Position numbers and translations under genes: made by a program. Source: Atherinomorus stipes (taxonomy: Eukaryota > Chordata > Actinopteri > Atheriniformes > Atherinidae). From it: a DNA stretch of 64,000 nt. The stretch's first letter is position 1; each line of letters opens with the position of its first letter. The DNA lies in assembly GCA_023101725.1 (NCBI GenBank), contig JALJCO010001091.1, forward strand, positions 286,531 to 350,530, given 5' to 3'. Positions 1-40,933 of this stretch are shown piece by piece. The notes under the pieces were generated by a model, which was not told the DNA's origin, did not search any database, and saw only the letters and a program-made list of their open reading frames with translations.

Positions 1-878
1 TAAAAATTTGTTTTATTGAGCGTTGTGTTTTTGTATCCAAAGCTACTTTCCAGTCTCATCACCTTCTCCAGTCTGATCTGCAGTTCCTGGTTGGATCTAA
101 TCTAGACAGCACCCCAACCTAGCAACACCCCCACCCCCAGCCTCTGAGCTGGTCTTTGAGCCAGACCCGAGGAGCCACAGCCTGTCATTTCCCCCACAAA
201 ACCCAGTTATGTTCCTTACAAGCCAAACCCAGCCAGAGATGGCTCAGTCTGCTTGTGGAGAAGATTAGGGAGAGAATGTGTGTGTCAAAGAGTGCATAAG
301 CCGAGTTCTGCACCCAGCGAGTGCTATGAAGTCTCATTTCCCCGTAGCCTCCATTTATCCACACACATTTCCATCATCCCCCGATCTAACTGTGGGCCAA
401 AAAGTCAGCTGAGGTTGCTCTAAAACTGGCTGGCACCTACTTCACAGCCTGCAGAACTTTAGTTCGTAGGCATTACAGTGATGCAAAGCAGTGTAATGTG
501 TGTGCAGACACACCCATCCACACTCCTCAGCTTCTACTACACGTCTCATGCATGCATCCTCTCGGGCTCCTTGAGTTACTCCACTGCATGGCCTGCGTTG
601 CCTTACGATCCCTTGGCTGCCATTGGTTAGCAAGACGAGATGTGAGATGGGATGGGGAGTGGCTGAACATGTGGCCCACATTAGCCCAAGCATTCTTTCT
701 AGACCGAGGAACGAGCCGCTTAATTATGTGGCAAATGAGTGAGGAAATATTTGGGGGATTTTTAAATAAGGGATCCGCCCAGATGTTGTGATCGGGGTCA
801 GGACCCGACGTTCCGGGCCCGGTGTGACACGGTGGTGATGACTTACAGTATTAACCGCTGGTTGTCCATGTTTTCCAG
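1..878 (+). other. afap1 intron (partial), no feature recognised
   Basis: Precedes the 879 exon. Ordinary unique-looking DNA with short open frames on both strands that lack splice context and similarity to AFAP1. No exon for PH domain 1 is seen here. Confidence 0.6.
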
Positions 879-30742
<29,864 letters not shown>

Positions 30743-31406
30743 ACTCCTCCAGCCGTCACATCACTGCTTCTTTTCTGCTGAAGACATTGTGTATATATTT
30801 ATTTAAAAGTGTTCAGAGCATGCTGATGAGGACACGAGCATAGCCTTCCCCCCAGCTGGGGTTCATATACGTCAGTGCCACACCAGCCTCGGTAAACTCT
30901 GCGCTACGGAGCGTGCTTAGTGTGCCAGGTCCTGCCACTTGTGACGCTCGCCATCATTTCTTCTTAAGCAGCCACCTTTTTTATTTCCCTCCTCAAAATC
31001 TGTTCCAGTAGTCTGAGTTCAAAAAGTTAGACCCAAGTATTTATTTGTAAATGTTTAAAGGAAAGACTGACTTCCCTTTGTTTATTTATGTTGATGTATT
31101 TAAGGTATTTTTCTGGATTTTGTAGCCACACAAACAGGTTTCCTACAGATCCGTAAGTCATCATTCAGTGAGCTGCATCTTTCACAGTAATCGTAATACA
31201 CCAGCGCCCCCTACTGGATGTTAACAGAAGCAGAATGGATTTACTCTAAAGGGGGGATCACCAAATCCAGGCCTCTTGGGCCAGTGTCCAGAAGGTTTTC
31301 AACATTTCCCTGCTCCAGCACACCTGGCTCAAGTTAAATGGATCTAACAACCAATGAAGTTCTGCTCAATGACGCATTAGTTTGGGTCAGGTGTGTTGGC
31401 ACAGGG

Positions 31407-32586
31407 ACTCAATAGGCGCATTCGGACAGAGGGGTTCCAGGAACACCGTTCCTATAACTCCCCGTCTGTAGTTTAGTCATCCGAACTACCTTCCCCATTA
31501 GTTTGCGTTGGCACATGAGGGAGAACCTTGATAGGAACCATGTTTGACGCAATTGCTGTGACGGAGACAAATTTATGCCCCAGATGGTCCGATCCAAAAC
31601 TAAGGTTTCTCACTCTTTTTTAAAGCTATTATAAAGCTGCTTACCAGTTTTCCCTCCTTTCCCTCGTTTACCTTTTGTTGAAGGTAAACAAGGGACACTT
31701 TTGTGACGGTCTGTCCACAAAGCCGGGGCTGCAGATTCTACTGCCACACTTTGCAGCTGTATTTGGGTCATTAAATTAGTATAAAATAATTGGTTTTGGA
31801 CATTTCAGAATAGTTCTGGATTTGGGACGTGTGCCATTATGATGCATCAATTTAATAATGAATTGGTACACTCCTATTGTAATAGTTCTTGTTATTATGA
31901 TCTTGGTGAACAGCTGTGGGGCTTTTTAAATATGGCGGGGCCGGAAGAAGCAGAGATCATGCAAGGGGTGGGGCTTGCCAGTTCTACCAATCACCAAACA
32001 TCTACGTATTTCAGTTCCTATGGAACCCTGAAAAGACCCTGCCTCGAAGTAGGATCTAAAAAGGTTCTAGGAACTGATAGGGCTGGACAATTAATCGAAT
32101 TTTAATCATGGTTTCCATTTTGCCTTATTACGATCATAAAAACACTGTAATCGAAGAAAAACAATTAATCCTGAAGTGAACAGACTGGTGGAGTTATAGG
32201 AAGCAAACTGCAGGGAGTATAGAACAGGAATGCATGTAGACTGAGTATTCATTTTTATTGCTATTATCTGAAATAATATTCTTATTTCACTTCTTTACTT
32301 GTTTCTAATTTACTTCTGGTTTTATTTAATTTTTTTAAGTTTTATTTGAAGTTGAGTTTTGGTGGTTCATTAAACACTTTTTATTAAACCAATGAATAAT
32401 CGTGTATATTAATCGTGATTTCAATATCAGTCAAAATAATCGTGATTATAATTTTTTTCCATAATTGTCCAGCCCTAGGAACTGAGGGCAGAGGTCCCTT
32501 GTTCCTATGTGTCCGAATGCGCAAAAAAACGGCCTGAAAAGGTTCTAGGAACTTCATAAGGTTCCTACAGTCTGAAAGCAACTAAT
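31407..32586. mobile_element. DNA-transposon-like repeat, family Y copy 2
   Basis: Inserted in the hAT element above; starts near gcattcggacagaggggttc and ends near ggttcctacagtctgaaag. Collinear with 27573-28185 apart from the 400-bp insertion at 32078. Confidence 0.6.
32078..32477. mobile_element. 400-bp hAT MITE nested in family Y copy 2
   Basis: Ends TAGGGCTGGACAATTA and AATTGTCCAGCCCTA; exact 8-bp duplication GGAACTGA at 32070-32077 and 32478-32485. AT-rich body with ttaatcga and aatcgtgatt motifs. Confidence 0.9.
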
Positions 32587-32644
32587 GAAAACCTTCCGGA
32601 AACTGACTCTAAGAGGTCCGGATTTGGTGATCCCTGCTCTAGAG

Positions 32645-32830
32645 GGAGGGCTCACCAACTCTCGTCCTTCTGACTTTCAGTGTATCCTTGTTGCAACACA
32701 CCTGACTCACATTGATGGGTCATTAGCAGACTTATGCAGAGCTGGACAGAACATCAAAAACCTGCAGGACTCTGGCCCAAGAGGCCTAAACTTGTTGATT
32801 CTAGCTGTAGATACTGTTTGTTGAAGATGG
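32645..32830. mobile_element. hAT-type MITE remnant
   Basis: Resembles the 45028-45240 MITE (caacacacctgactcacatt, ctgcaggactctggccc). Ends not clear. Confidence 0.4.
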
Positions 32831-33094
32831 CAGTCCAGGGTCAAGACTGAGATTAAGTTCGTTTAAATGGGCAGCTCACAGAATGCACCATGTTCCCAAC
32901 AATAATGAGGAAATGTAAATAAGTCAGCAGCTAACCAGCTCGTTAAGGAACGAGTGATTTTATATCTCGCTGCAAAAGTGATTAGAGTAATTAATGTAGA
33001 TGTGTCACCCAACCCCGCCTGTCCACAGCTAATCTAGCAACTGAGCGATAGTCGAGCTAACAAGCCTTCGAAATAAACGTACTCAATTAGCTTT

Positions 33095-33230
33095 AGGTGG
33101 AGTGGCTAGCCTAGCAGTTAATGCCACGGTAGACTCTGGTTCTAGTCCCCAACGCAGGTGAACCACTAAGGACTGAGCAAGGTCCTTAACCCCTAAATGC
33201 TTCATTATTGTGATCCATGATTATTCCTGG
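33095..33230 (+). repeat. tRNA-derived SINE relic
   Basis: Box A-like ggagtggctagcctagcag and box B-like tggttctagtcccca, then ctgagcaaggtccttaaccc, a phrase common in fish SINEs. Confidence 0.55.
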
Positions 33231-33350
33231 ACTGCTGGATTTAGAATTGAATCGTTACATTTTCCCTCTACAAAGCCTGAACAACAAAAGGGATCCAGAA
33301 ATGTTGTTAGCTAGTAGTCTGAGCACAATCATTTTAAGCAGGTAGATATA

Positions 33351-34741
33351 CAATTGTGTGAAAAGTGTTTGCCCCCTTCCTGATATTTTTTTGCATGTTT
33401 GTCACACTTATGTTTCAGATCATTAAAGAAATTTAAATATTAGACAAAGATAACACAAGTAAACACAAAATGCAGTTTTAAATGATGATTTTAATTACAG
33501 TACTAAGGGAGGAAAAAAATTTCCAAACCTCCATGTCCCTGTGTGAAAAAGTGATTGCCCCCTAAACCTAATAACTGGTTGTTCCACCTTAGCAGCAACA
33601 GCTGCATCAAGCGTTTGTGATAACTGGCAGTGAGTCTTCTACAGCGCTGTGGAGGAATTTTGTTCCACTCATCTTTGCAGAATTGTTGTAATTCAGCCAC
33701 ATTGGAGGCTTTTCCAGCATGAACCGCCTTTTTAAGGTCATGCCACAGCATCTCAATGGGATTCAGGTGGGGGCTTTGACTAGGCCACTCCAAAGTCTTC
33801 ATGTTGTTGTTCTTAAGCCATTCAGAGGTGGACTTGCTGGTGTGTTCTGGATCATTGTTCTGCTGCAGAACCCAAGTGCGCTTCAGCTTGAGGTCACCAA
33901 CAGATGGCCGGACGTTCTCCTTCAGGATTTTTTGGTAGAAGCAGAATTCATGGTTCCATTTACCACAGCAAGTCTTCCAGGTCCTGAAGCAGCAAAACAG
34001 CCCCAGACCATCACACTACCACCACCATGTTTTACTGTTGCTATGATGTTCCTTTTCTGAAATGCCGTGTTACTTTTACGCCAGATGTAATGGGACCTCC
34101 ACCTTCCAGAAAGTTCCACTTTTGTCTCGTCAGTCCACAGAGTATTTTCCCAAAAGTCTTGGGGATCATCAAGATGCTTTCTGGCTAAACTGAGACGAGC
34201 CTTTATGTTCTTTTTGCTCAGCAGTGGTTTTGGTCTTTGAACTCTGCCATGCAGCCATTTTGCCCCCCAGTCTCTTTCTGATGGGGGAGTCATGAACACT
34301 GACCTTCATTGAGGCAAGTGAGGCCTGCAGTTCTTGGATGTTGTTTTGGGGTCTTTTGTGACCTCTTGGATGAGTCGTCGCTGTGCTCTTGGGGTCATTT
34401 TGGTCGGCCGGCCCCTCCTGGGAAGGTTCACCACTGTTCCATGTTTTCTCCATTTGTGGATAATGGTTCTCACTGTGGTTCTCTGGAGTCCCAAAGCTTT
34501 AGAAATGGCTTTGGAACCTTTTCCAGACTGATAGATCTCACTCACTTTTTCACACAGGAACATGGAGGTTTGGATTTTTTCCCCCTTACTAATAAAAATC
34601 TTCATTTAAAAACTGTATTTTGTGTTTACTTGTGGTAACTTTGTCTAACATTTAACTTTGTTTAATGATCTGAAACATAGAAGTGTGACTTACATGCAAA
34701 AAAGAATATCAGGAAGGGGCAAACACTTTTTCACACAGCTG
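33351..34741 (-). mobile_element. Tc1-like transposon copy B with long terminal inverted repeats
   Basis: Flanked by TA. Termini caattgtgtgaaaagtgttt and, inverted, cagctgtgtgaaaaagtgtt; the inverted repeats extend about 200 bp (to near ccaaacctccatg on both sides). Minus strand encodes separated transposase pieces: LQRTTVRTIIHKWRKHGTVV, VMVWGCFAASGPG, and KTLEWPSQSPHLNPIEMLWH (the SPHLNPIE motif is diagnostic of Tc1). Lies in the probable afap1 3' UTR. Confidence 0.9.
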
Positions 34742-35595
34742 TAACTATCCTGACCCATTGAGGATGTTGGTGCTCAGAAGCTTCATCCCCCTGCTGATGC
34801 AGTTACTGGGCTTCTTAAGTATCCCTGTGTTGTACTGATGGATGCAGCTGCAACAGGTTTGGCATCATTGGAAATGTGGTGTGTGCGAGCCCTCGGCCAA
34901 CTTGTCTGATCCCCCAGCTAACAATCTTCAGGCGTGTTGCAGCCTGCAGTCCATCTGCTGCCGTCAGACTGCTGCCTCACTGTAGCTCTGAGTGTGTGTG
35001 ATTCATATATTTGTGTATGTGTTGGTGCATTTTCATCCTGATGTCTCCAGGGCACATTCCAAACCCGTCAATACTACACTGACTGAACTACAAGCAAATT
35101 GCTGTAAACTCCGATTGCTGTGTTCTGCTAAATCAAAGACTGTGACTTCATTTTTCTGCTGCATACACACAAAGACTGATCTATGTCAGGTCTTTATGGT
35201 GCTTTTTTCTACAGCTCTACGCTCCACTGCCTTTGCTTTGCTGCCTCGTAGATTCTGCATGAGTATAGAAGGATGTTTATTGAGACTGCTGATAGATGTA
35301 GTGTTTGCATGCACTCTTCAGTGCTCCGTAAAGCACAGTAGCAGCACCTGCTCCACCGTCATGTAAATGTACGGGGTCTTCCTCCTGACGCCCCCCCAGC
35401 CTGTGAGCTGCAGCCCAAAGTAGGAACGTCTATCTGGAACATTTAGCTGGAACAAAGCAGGTTGTCAGATGTTGTAAATGTGAACCTGCTGGGCATTGTT
35501 TGGGAGGTTTGTGTGTTTTTGCACCTTATAAGTTCTCTTTTTTGTGTATCTCAGACGGTCCCCACTTCGGCGACAGACTCTCTTGTGTATAAATG
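34742..35595 (+). other. distal afap1 3' UTR, unique sequence
   Basis: No repeat family recognised; ends in the polyadenylation signal at 35596. The 124-codon open frame at 34992 has no coding signature. Confidence 0.45.
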
Positions 35596-35601
35596 AATAA
35601 A
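35596..35601 (+). other. polyadenylation signal AATAAA, likely afap1
   Basis: Canonical hexamer in gtataaatgaataaactttc, followed about 20-30 bp later by a GT-rich run (tgactctgtgttttgtttg) typical of a downstream element. Confidence 0.65.
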
Positions 35602-35620
35602 CTTTCTGACCAACAGCGAT

Positions 35621-36480
35621 GACTCTGTGTTTTGTTTGATTTTACTGTCGTTCATTCTGCAGCAAGTTTAAACTAACGGCTCAATGCAGGATTAAAACAT
35701 GAAGGAAAAGTTATTCATTATGTTGAAAAATGGGTGTGTGGACACTAACAGGGAGAGGTCGTCTTTCTTCCCCAGGAAAAGTAGATTTTTATAAAAACTG
35801 ATTTCTGCATTTTTACGCCCTTTAAGCTGTTGCATAGGAAACAACCACAAACCCTAGAGCAGATTAGTTAGTGTCACATAATAAGTCATTAGTTTAGCAG
35901 GACAAGTTTGCTTTACAGTATTAGAAGTAAGATTTTGGTAGATTATGGTGGTAAAACCATCTCTGAAGTCTAAATGCAACCTCAATAACTGGCCACTGCA
36001 TCAACCAACTATTTTGTTTATCCTTCATTTTCAAATTGTGGTACACGTACCACCAGTGGTACACAAACTCCTTCTAGTGGTACATGATGGAAAGCAGGGC
36101 AGGAATTTCATGGCAGCCACAACGCCTATGAAGCATGTGAAGTGGGGCTGTCAACGAATATTCTGAATTCGAATATATATTCAAATATTAATAAAAACCC
36201 GAGATTCGGATGTGAAAATTAAATAAACAGTGGGGGAAATATCCTGTTGCATCAGGCCTGCATTTGCAACACTGGTTTGATTACAGGCCGACTGTTTAAT
36301 TTTTTTTTTTAAACATCTAAGCATTCAATGATTGTTAATTAAATTTGTTGGGACCTTTAATTGCTCGCACAAGATAGGGGGATGTTGGGGTGACTGCAGT
36401 GAGTTATTTTATATTTCACGTAAAATCGACCATAAGATGTCGCCATTAGGTTTTTAATGTAATAGAAAGATAGAATTACT
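35621..36480. other. intergenic, MITE termini
   Basis: Contains gtggtacacgtaccaccagt near 36040 (a motif of fish hAT-type repeats) and ggggctgtcaacgaatattc at about 36146. No gene. Confidence 0.4.
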
Positions 36481-36499
36481 TTTTTAAAGGAGAAAATAG

Positions 36500-36784
36500 A
36501 AGGAGAAATTATAAAGAAAAAAGGAAAAAAAAAAGAAAAAAAAAAAAAAAAAAGGAAAATAATAAAAAAAATTTTTAAAAAGGGGTAAATAAAAGTGTGA
36601 AAAGAAGAAAAAAAAAAAAAAGAGAGAAAAAAAAAAAACAAATAAAAAAAAAATATAAACAAAAAATATTAAAAAAGAAAATAAATAAGAAAAAAAAAAA
36701 GAAGAGAGTATAAAAGAGAGAAAAAAACAGAAAAAAAAAAAAAAGAAAAAAAAAAAGAGAGAAATAGAAGAAGGATTAAAAAAA

Positions 36785-36860
<76 letters not shown>
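36500..36860. repeat. near-pure A / A-G low-complexity tract
   Basis: Over 350 bp of A runs with scattered G and few T or C; the last 80 bp is almost only A. The minus-strand poly-Phe frames here are artefacts. Could be a genuine purine tract or a poor consensus. Confidence 0.85.
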
Positions 36861-36861
<1 letters not shown>

Positions 36862-37035
36862 AGTGCCAAATTACCAGATGCGGTTGAAGAAAAGCTTTGT
36901 ACAGTATGCCTTTCTCCAGCTAGAGATCTTTGGTATACTGTTTTGGTGGAATCGGAAAAAAATACTATATATATATATTTGGAATAAATAAATAAATTAC
37001 GCTTAGCCTGGCGGGGGGGCAAGATAAGCCTGGCG

Positions 37036-37555
37036 GCCCGCCAGGCCTATAAAGCACTGGGGGAAACCCTGCAAAGATCTCTGGATAACATACCTATAGG
37101 TTATCATGACCTCAGGCGACTGTCCAACGTTGTAAATCCAGATATTCACGCTGCTTTCCATGTTGGCAGATACGAGGTCATTGGGACTCGTTCGCCACAA
37201 GACGCTCGTCAGATCAGTCTATTCTAATTTTTTGAGTTTTAGAGTTTGAGGTTTTCTCAAGCTCTTCCACTGAAAACCAATTAAATTTGCTCCTTTGAAA
37301 TAGGGGGGTTTTCCTTTTTTAACTAACAATGTTAGTGGGTGGTCCCCCGGGGTGGCTAAAAAGAAAAAAAAAAGAAAAAAGAAAGGGGAAACGGAGTTCG
37401 TCAATGAAATAAGTATCACGTGGGGTTATTTATTGGAAGGAGGAACCAAACAAAAAAAAGAAAGGGAAGGGGAGGTGGGGTTGAGTAATTTGGGAGTTTT
37501 TATAAAAAAAAGGGGGGGATAGGAGAGAGGAGAAAGGAGAGAGGGGATTAAAAAT

Positions 37556-37587
<32 letters not shown>

Positions 37588-37595
37588 CTGCAACT
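37036..37595. mobile_element. degraded repeat with purine-rich tract
   Basis: Begins with ggcctataaagcactggggg (inverse of 7040-7075) and includes a noisy relative of the 17598 element (cttccactgaaaaccaatta, tatcacgtggggtta). From 37360 on it is mostly A and G homopolymer runs. Confidence 0.45.
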
Positions 37596-38020
37596 TCTAA
37601 TCAGCAACATCCAAACAAATTAAAGCTTGAAATATATTGATTTGCATATTATTTATCTATACAATATGTAAATTGCACCTTTTAAGTTGAATTATAGAAA
37701 TCCATGAACTTTTTCAGGATATTCTCATTTTTTTGGGAAGTACCTGTATTATTGCATTGATGTTTTGATGATTGTTAATGATTGATGAAACTTTATTCAT
37801 TATAGTTACAAAAGCACATTTGTTGTGAATACTTGAAGGCAAAATGCCACTGCCAGCAGATTTTATTTATCTGTTCAGGTTTTCTACCTTGTAAAGAGGT
37901 AAATAATTTAATAAAGGTGGATGGATTGCAGTATTTTTGTTTGTTTGTTTTTTTTGGGACTGTGGTATCAAATTTGGTATGGAGTACCATGGAAATTTAC
38001 TGGTATTGACTACTGAATTT
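37596..38020. other. intergenic, nothing recognised
   Basis: AT-rich; contains atattgatttgcatattatt and a tttgtttgttt run. No supported gene. Confidence 0.4.
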
Positions 38021-38026
38021 CTGGTA

Positions 38027-38808
38027 TCATGACAACACTAAATCTGTCACACACTCAGTCATGGTGTTGATGTCATCTCCATGAGGTTCACAGAGGACAT
38101 TCCAGTCTGTGGCCTCAAAGCACCCTCTCAGAGCATCTTCAGCATCAGTAGACCAGGTTTTAATCGTCCTCCTAATGACTGGCTGCTGCTGAACGATGGG
38201 CTTGTAGGTGGAGGTGAGAAGAACCAGATTATGATCTGATCTTCCTAAAGGAGGCAGGGCAGAGGAGCTGTATGCATTCTTTGTATTTGCATAAAATAAG
38301 TCCAACTGCTGAGAAACTGCTGGAAAGTTGGCAACGTAGCAGAGAGGGAGACGTTGTTGAAGTCTCCAGAGATCGCCATGAATGAGTTTGGATGCTGTGT
38401 TTGTAGTTTAGCCAAGACGGAGCTGATGACATCACAGGCTGTCTGTGGTGCGGTACCTGGTATTATATAAACCGCTACCAGAATAACACAGGCAAACTCT
38501 CTGGGTAAATAATATGGACTAAAATTCACAGCTAACAGTTCAATGTCTCTTGTGCAGATCTTCTCCTTGACAGTGATGTGTCCTGGATGGCACCAACGCT
38601 GATTGACCAGCACTGCAATTCCGCCTCCCTTTAGCTTCCCGCTGAGCTGTTTATTTCGGTCTGCACGGACCGTCTTGAAGCCGTGTACAGACGCATTACA
38701 GTCCGGGATGTGTTCGTGCAGCCATGTCTCGGTGAAACACATGATACTGCATTCTCTGTACTCTTTCTGAGACCTTGTTCGCACTTCAAGCTCGTCAGAC
38801 ATGTGCAT
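38027..38808 (-). mobile_element. LINE endonuclease (APE) domain fragment
   Basis: Minus-strand frames read CSIMCFTETWLHEHIPD (the FTETWL endonuclease motif), KLKGGGIAVLVNQRW, FMAISGDFNNVSL (GDFN motif) and, after a frameshift, PPLGRSDHNLVLL (SDH motif). These are ordered endonuclease motifs of a non-LTR retrotransposon of the L2/CR1/Rex group. No reverse transcriptase follows. Confidence 0.88.
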
Positions 38809-39320
38809 TCTGTAGATGTGAAGGTGAATCTATTGAACAAGTTTTTATTGATTGTTTTCACTCTACTTCATTATGGTTCCAGTTACAACAGTTTTTAGCT
38901 CAAAAACTTAAAAAAGAAATCTCTTACTATAAATATGACATACTCCTCATGGTCATTAATCCTGGTTTATCCTCAAATGAGAAATACATATCTAACTTGA
39001 TCATTATCTTAGCAAAATATTACATCCACAAAATGATCTGGCAAAAAAAAAAAAATCCCCTCCTTTTGTAATTATAAATCTAATGAGCTTAAAAATTACT
39101 GAAATACTATTGAAAACTTGAAAATGAAAAATATGAAATTAACCAAAACAATGAAATTATATTCCCAATTCACCCCTAATACACAGCAGACCTCTGAGTG
39201 TTATTTGCGTATTTTTCTTGTGTTTGTTTCTGTTTTTACTCGTATTTAAAATGTTTTTTTATTTTGTACTATACATGTACAATGAAATTTCACCATTTAA
39301 TTAAAAAAAACAAAAAACCC
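38790..39320 (+). mobile_element. L1-like LINE 3' end
   Basis: Plus-strand frame CAFCRCEGESIEQVFIDC fits the C-terminal Cys motif of L1 ORF2, followed by FLAQKLKKE...YILLM and KYYIHKMIWQKKKN, then an AT-rich 3' end with an A-rich tail at about 39300-39318. Abuts the opposite-strand LINE fragment. Confidence 0.65.
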
Positions 39321-39387
39321 TTCAAGCGTCCATCTTGTTAGCTATAGCGATCTAACTTTACCCATCAGAACAGTTGGAAAAAAACGG

Positions 39388-40520
39388 TTTAAATCACACC
39401 AAACGCGATTTGGGCGTCAAAATCGCGTCTGACGCCCAAAGTCTGACGTTGGGTCACTAAAAAGTCAGACGCTTGATTTCCAGCGTCTTGACGCCCCTGA
39501 TGCACGGCGAGGGATGTCCAGCCAAGCCGCACTCAACGCGCCTCTGGAGGAGCCCTTCCTTTTTCTTTTTCCTGTCACCTGCACCATGACAGATGCAGGA
39601 GAGAGAGCGGCTCGGCTTTATGTGATAAATACAGCAGGGAACGTCCTCGTCGGGCATCTCTGCTCTGAGTCTGGTTTATCAGATGATTCCAGGTGTTCTG
39701 AGTGTGATGAGTTTCATCATTTACTCCAGGAGCTGCTGATGAGCGGCGCCTTCAGCCGTCTGATCCGGCCCAGCTTAACGCCCCGCTGTCCCAATGCGGG
39801 GCAGCATTATCAGCCCAGTACATCCCATCAGTACAGCAGGTCAGACACCGGGACCGGACACATATCCCAGTTTATCCTCCTCTGTCTTCAGGGAGAGACG
39901 AGGTTCCCCTGGTTCTTCTGGGTGTTTCCCGCCCTGTCAGAAAAAGTGTGTGTGTCATGACTTTGAATCGCTCTGATTGGTTGATGCCCCGCGTCAAGAC
40001 ACCAAAGTTAAGCTTTTCCAACTCCAGCGTCCGCCGCCCGTAGCACGTGTCAAACGCTCAAAATCTCAAAACACGACGCGCGAAACACACGAGACGTGCC
40101 GCGCCCGACGCGCATAAAGGCCCCTCCACACCAAACGCTGCCACCGAGTGGTACCGCAGTGAGCGAGCGCAGACAAATTAGTCTGTCCTCCATGTTTCGT
40201 CTGTTTACAGATCGACTTCCACGTTTTTTTTTCCCCCTCCAGAACCGGCTTCTCTCCTATTGGTGGCGCTAGGATGTTGTCACAGTGCGCTGCGCCTGAA
40301 TTAAACACTTTTCAATTCTGGCGGCGCGTGGAACGCGCTGCTGCCGCAGTAACATACACAATGAATGGGTTTGCCGCCGGCCGCCTGCACTTTGCGCGTT
40401 TGGTGTGTAGGGGCTTTAATGCGCCACGGGGTTTTTGGTGCCTCCTGGACGCACATGGCCATTGACTTTGCATGTAAACCTGACGCCATCGATGCCCAAA
40501 TCGTGCTTGGTGTGTACGCG
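39388..40520. mobile_element. Harbinger-like element with an internal nested MITE
   Basis: Ends cacaccaaacgcgatttggg and cccaaatcgtgcttggtgtg form inverted termini. Contains a plus-strand frame (39514-39960) with SECDEFHHLLQELLMSGAF, reminiscent of the N-terminal region of PIF/Harbinger transposases, but no DDE region. A second pair of ends, aaaggcccctccacaccaaa (about 40119) and tttggtgtgtaggggcttta (about 40400), marks a nested relative. Confidence 0.55.
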
Positions 40521-40786
40521 GGGTTACCCCTGCCCTGCATCCTCTTCTCTTTCTCTTTAACTCCGCTGGGGTTTGATGTGTTATTTCACTAATAATCTTG
40601 ATTTGGGAGAGTTTTAACAGTTGATCCCTGTGGTAAACAATTTTTCCGTTGCCATGGATACACATAACAAGTAGTGAGAAAGCTGAAGATATGAAGAAAA
40701 ATTCTCCCATGATGCACAGCCTTCAAACCAGCATAAAATCCTCCCAGAAAAACCTAATCTGACAGGTAATATTGATAAAAGACAAA

Positions 40787-40792
40787 TTTATT
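40787..40792 (-). other. polyadenylation signal for the MABP-like gene
   Basis: AATAAA on the minus strand, about 140 bp after the stop codon. Confidence 0.5.
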
Positions 40793-40933
40793 TCCAAAAA
40801 ACTCAAAAGCTAAGACAGAGCTGTTACAAACTGCTGCCTCCTAGCGGCGCATTCTTTGTCAGCGCTTCTGACATGAAATTTTAGTTAATTCTTTGACTTT
40901 TCACTGACGTTTGTATTTAACTAGTGACAACCT

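Larger units (their letters stand above)
31252..32636. mobile_element. hAT element with two nested insertions
   Basis: Ends GGGGATCACCAAATCC and GGATTTGGTGATCCCTG; flanks CTCTAAAG (31244-31251) and CTCTAGAG (32637-32644), an 8-bp duplication with one mismatch. Only about 160 bp at the left and 50 bp at the right are its own sequence; the rest is repeat family Y, itself interrupted. Confidence 0.75.
30743..35620 (+). other. afap1: afap1 probable 3' UTR with inserted transposons
   Basis: From the stop codon there is no good polyadenylation signal in the unique-looking 30743-31240 segment, while 34742-35620 looks unique and ends in AATAAA with a GT-rich downstream stretch. I infer a UTR of about 4.9 kb that contains a hAT nest (31252-32636), a hAT-like repeat (32645-32830), a SINE relic near 33100 and a Tc1 copy (33351-34741). 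A shorter UTR using a non-canonical signal cannot be excluded. Confidence 0.5.

Noticed and set aside
34992..35366. 124-codon frame in the distal afap1 3' UTR
   Set aside because: No recognisable domain, codon pattern or conservation cue; lies in inferred UTR.
36357..37022. Poly-Phe membrane-like frames
   Set aside because: Translation of A-rich low-complexity sequence.
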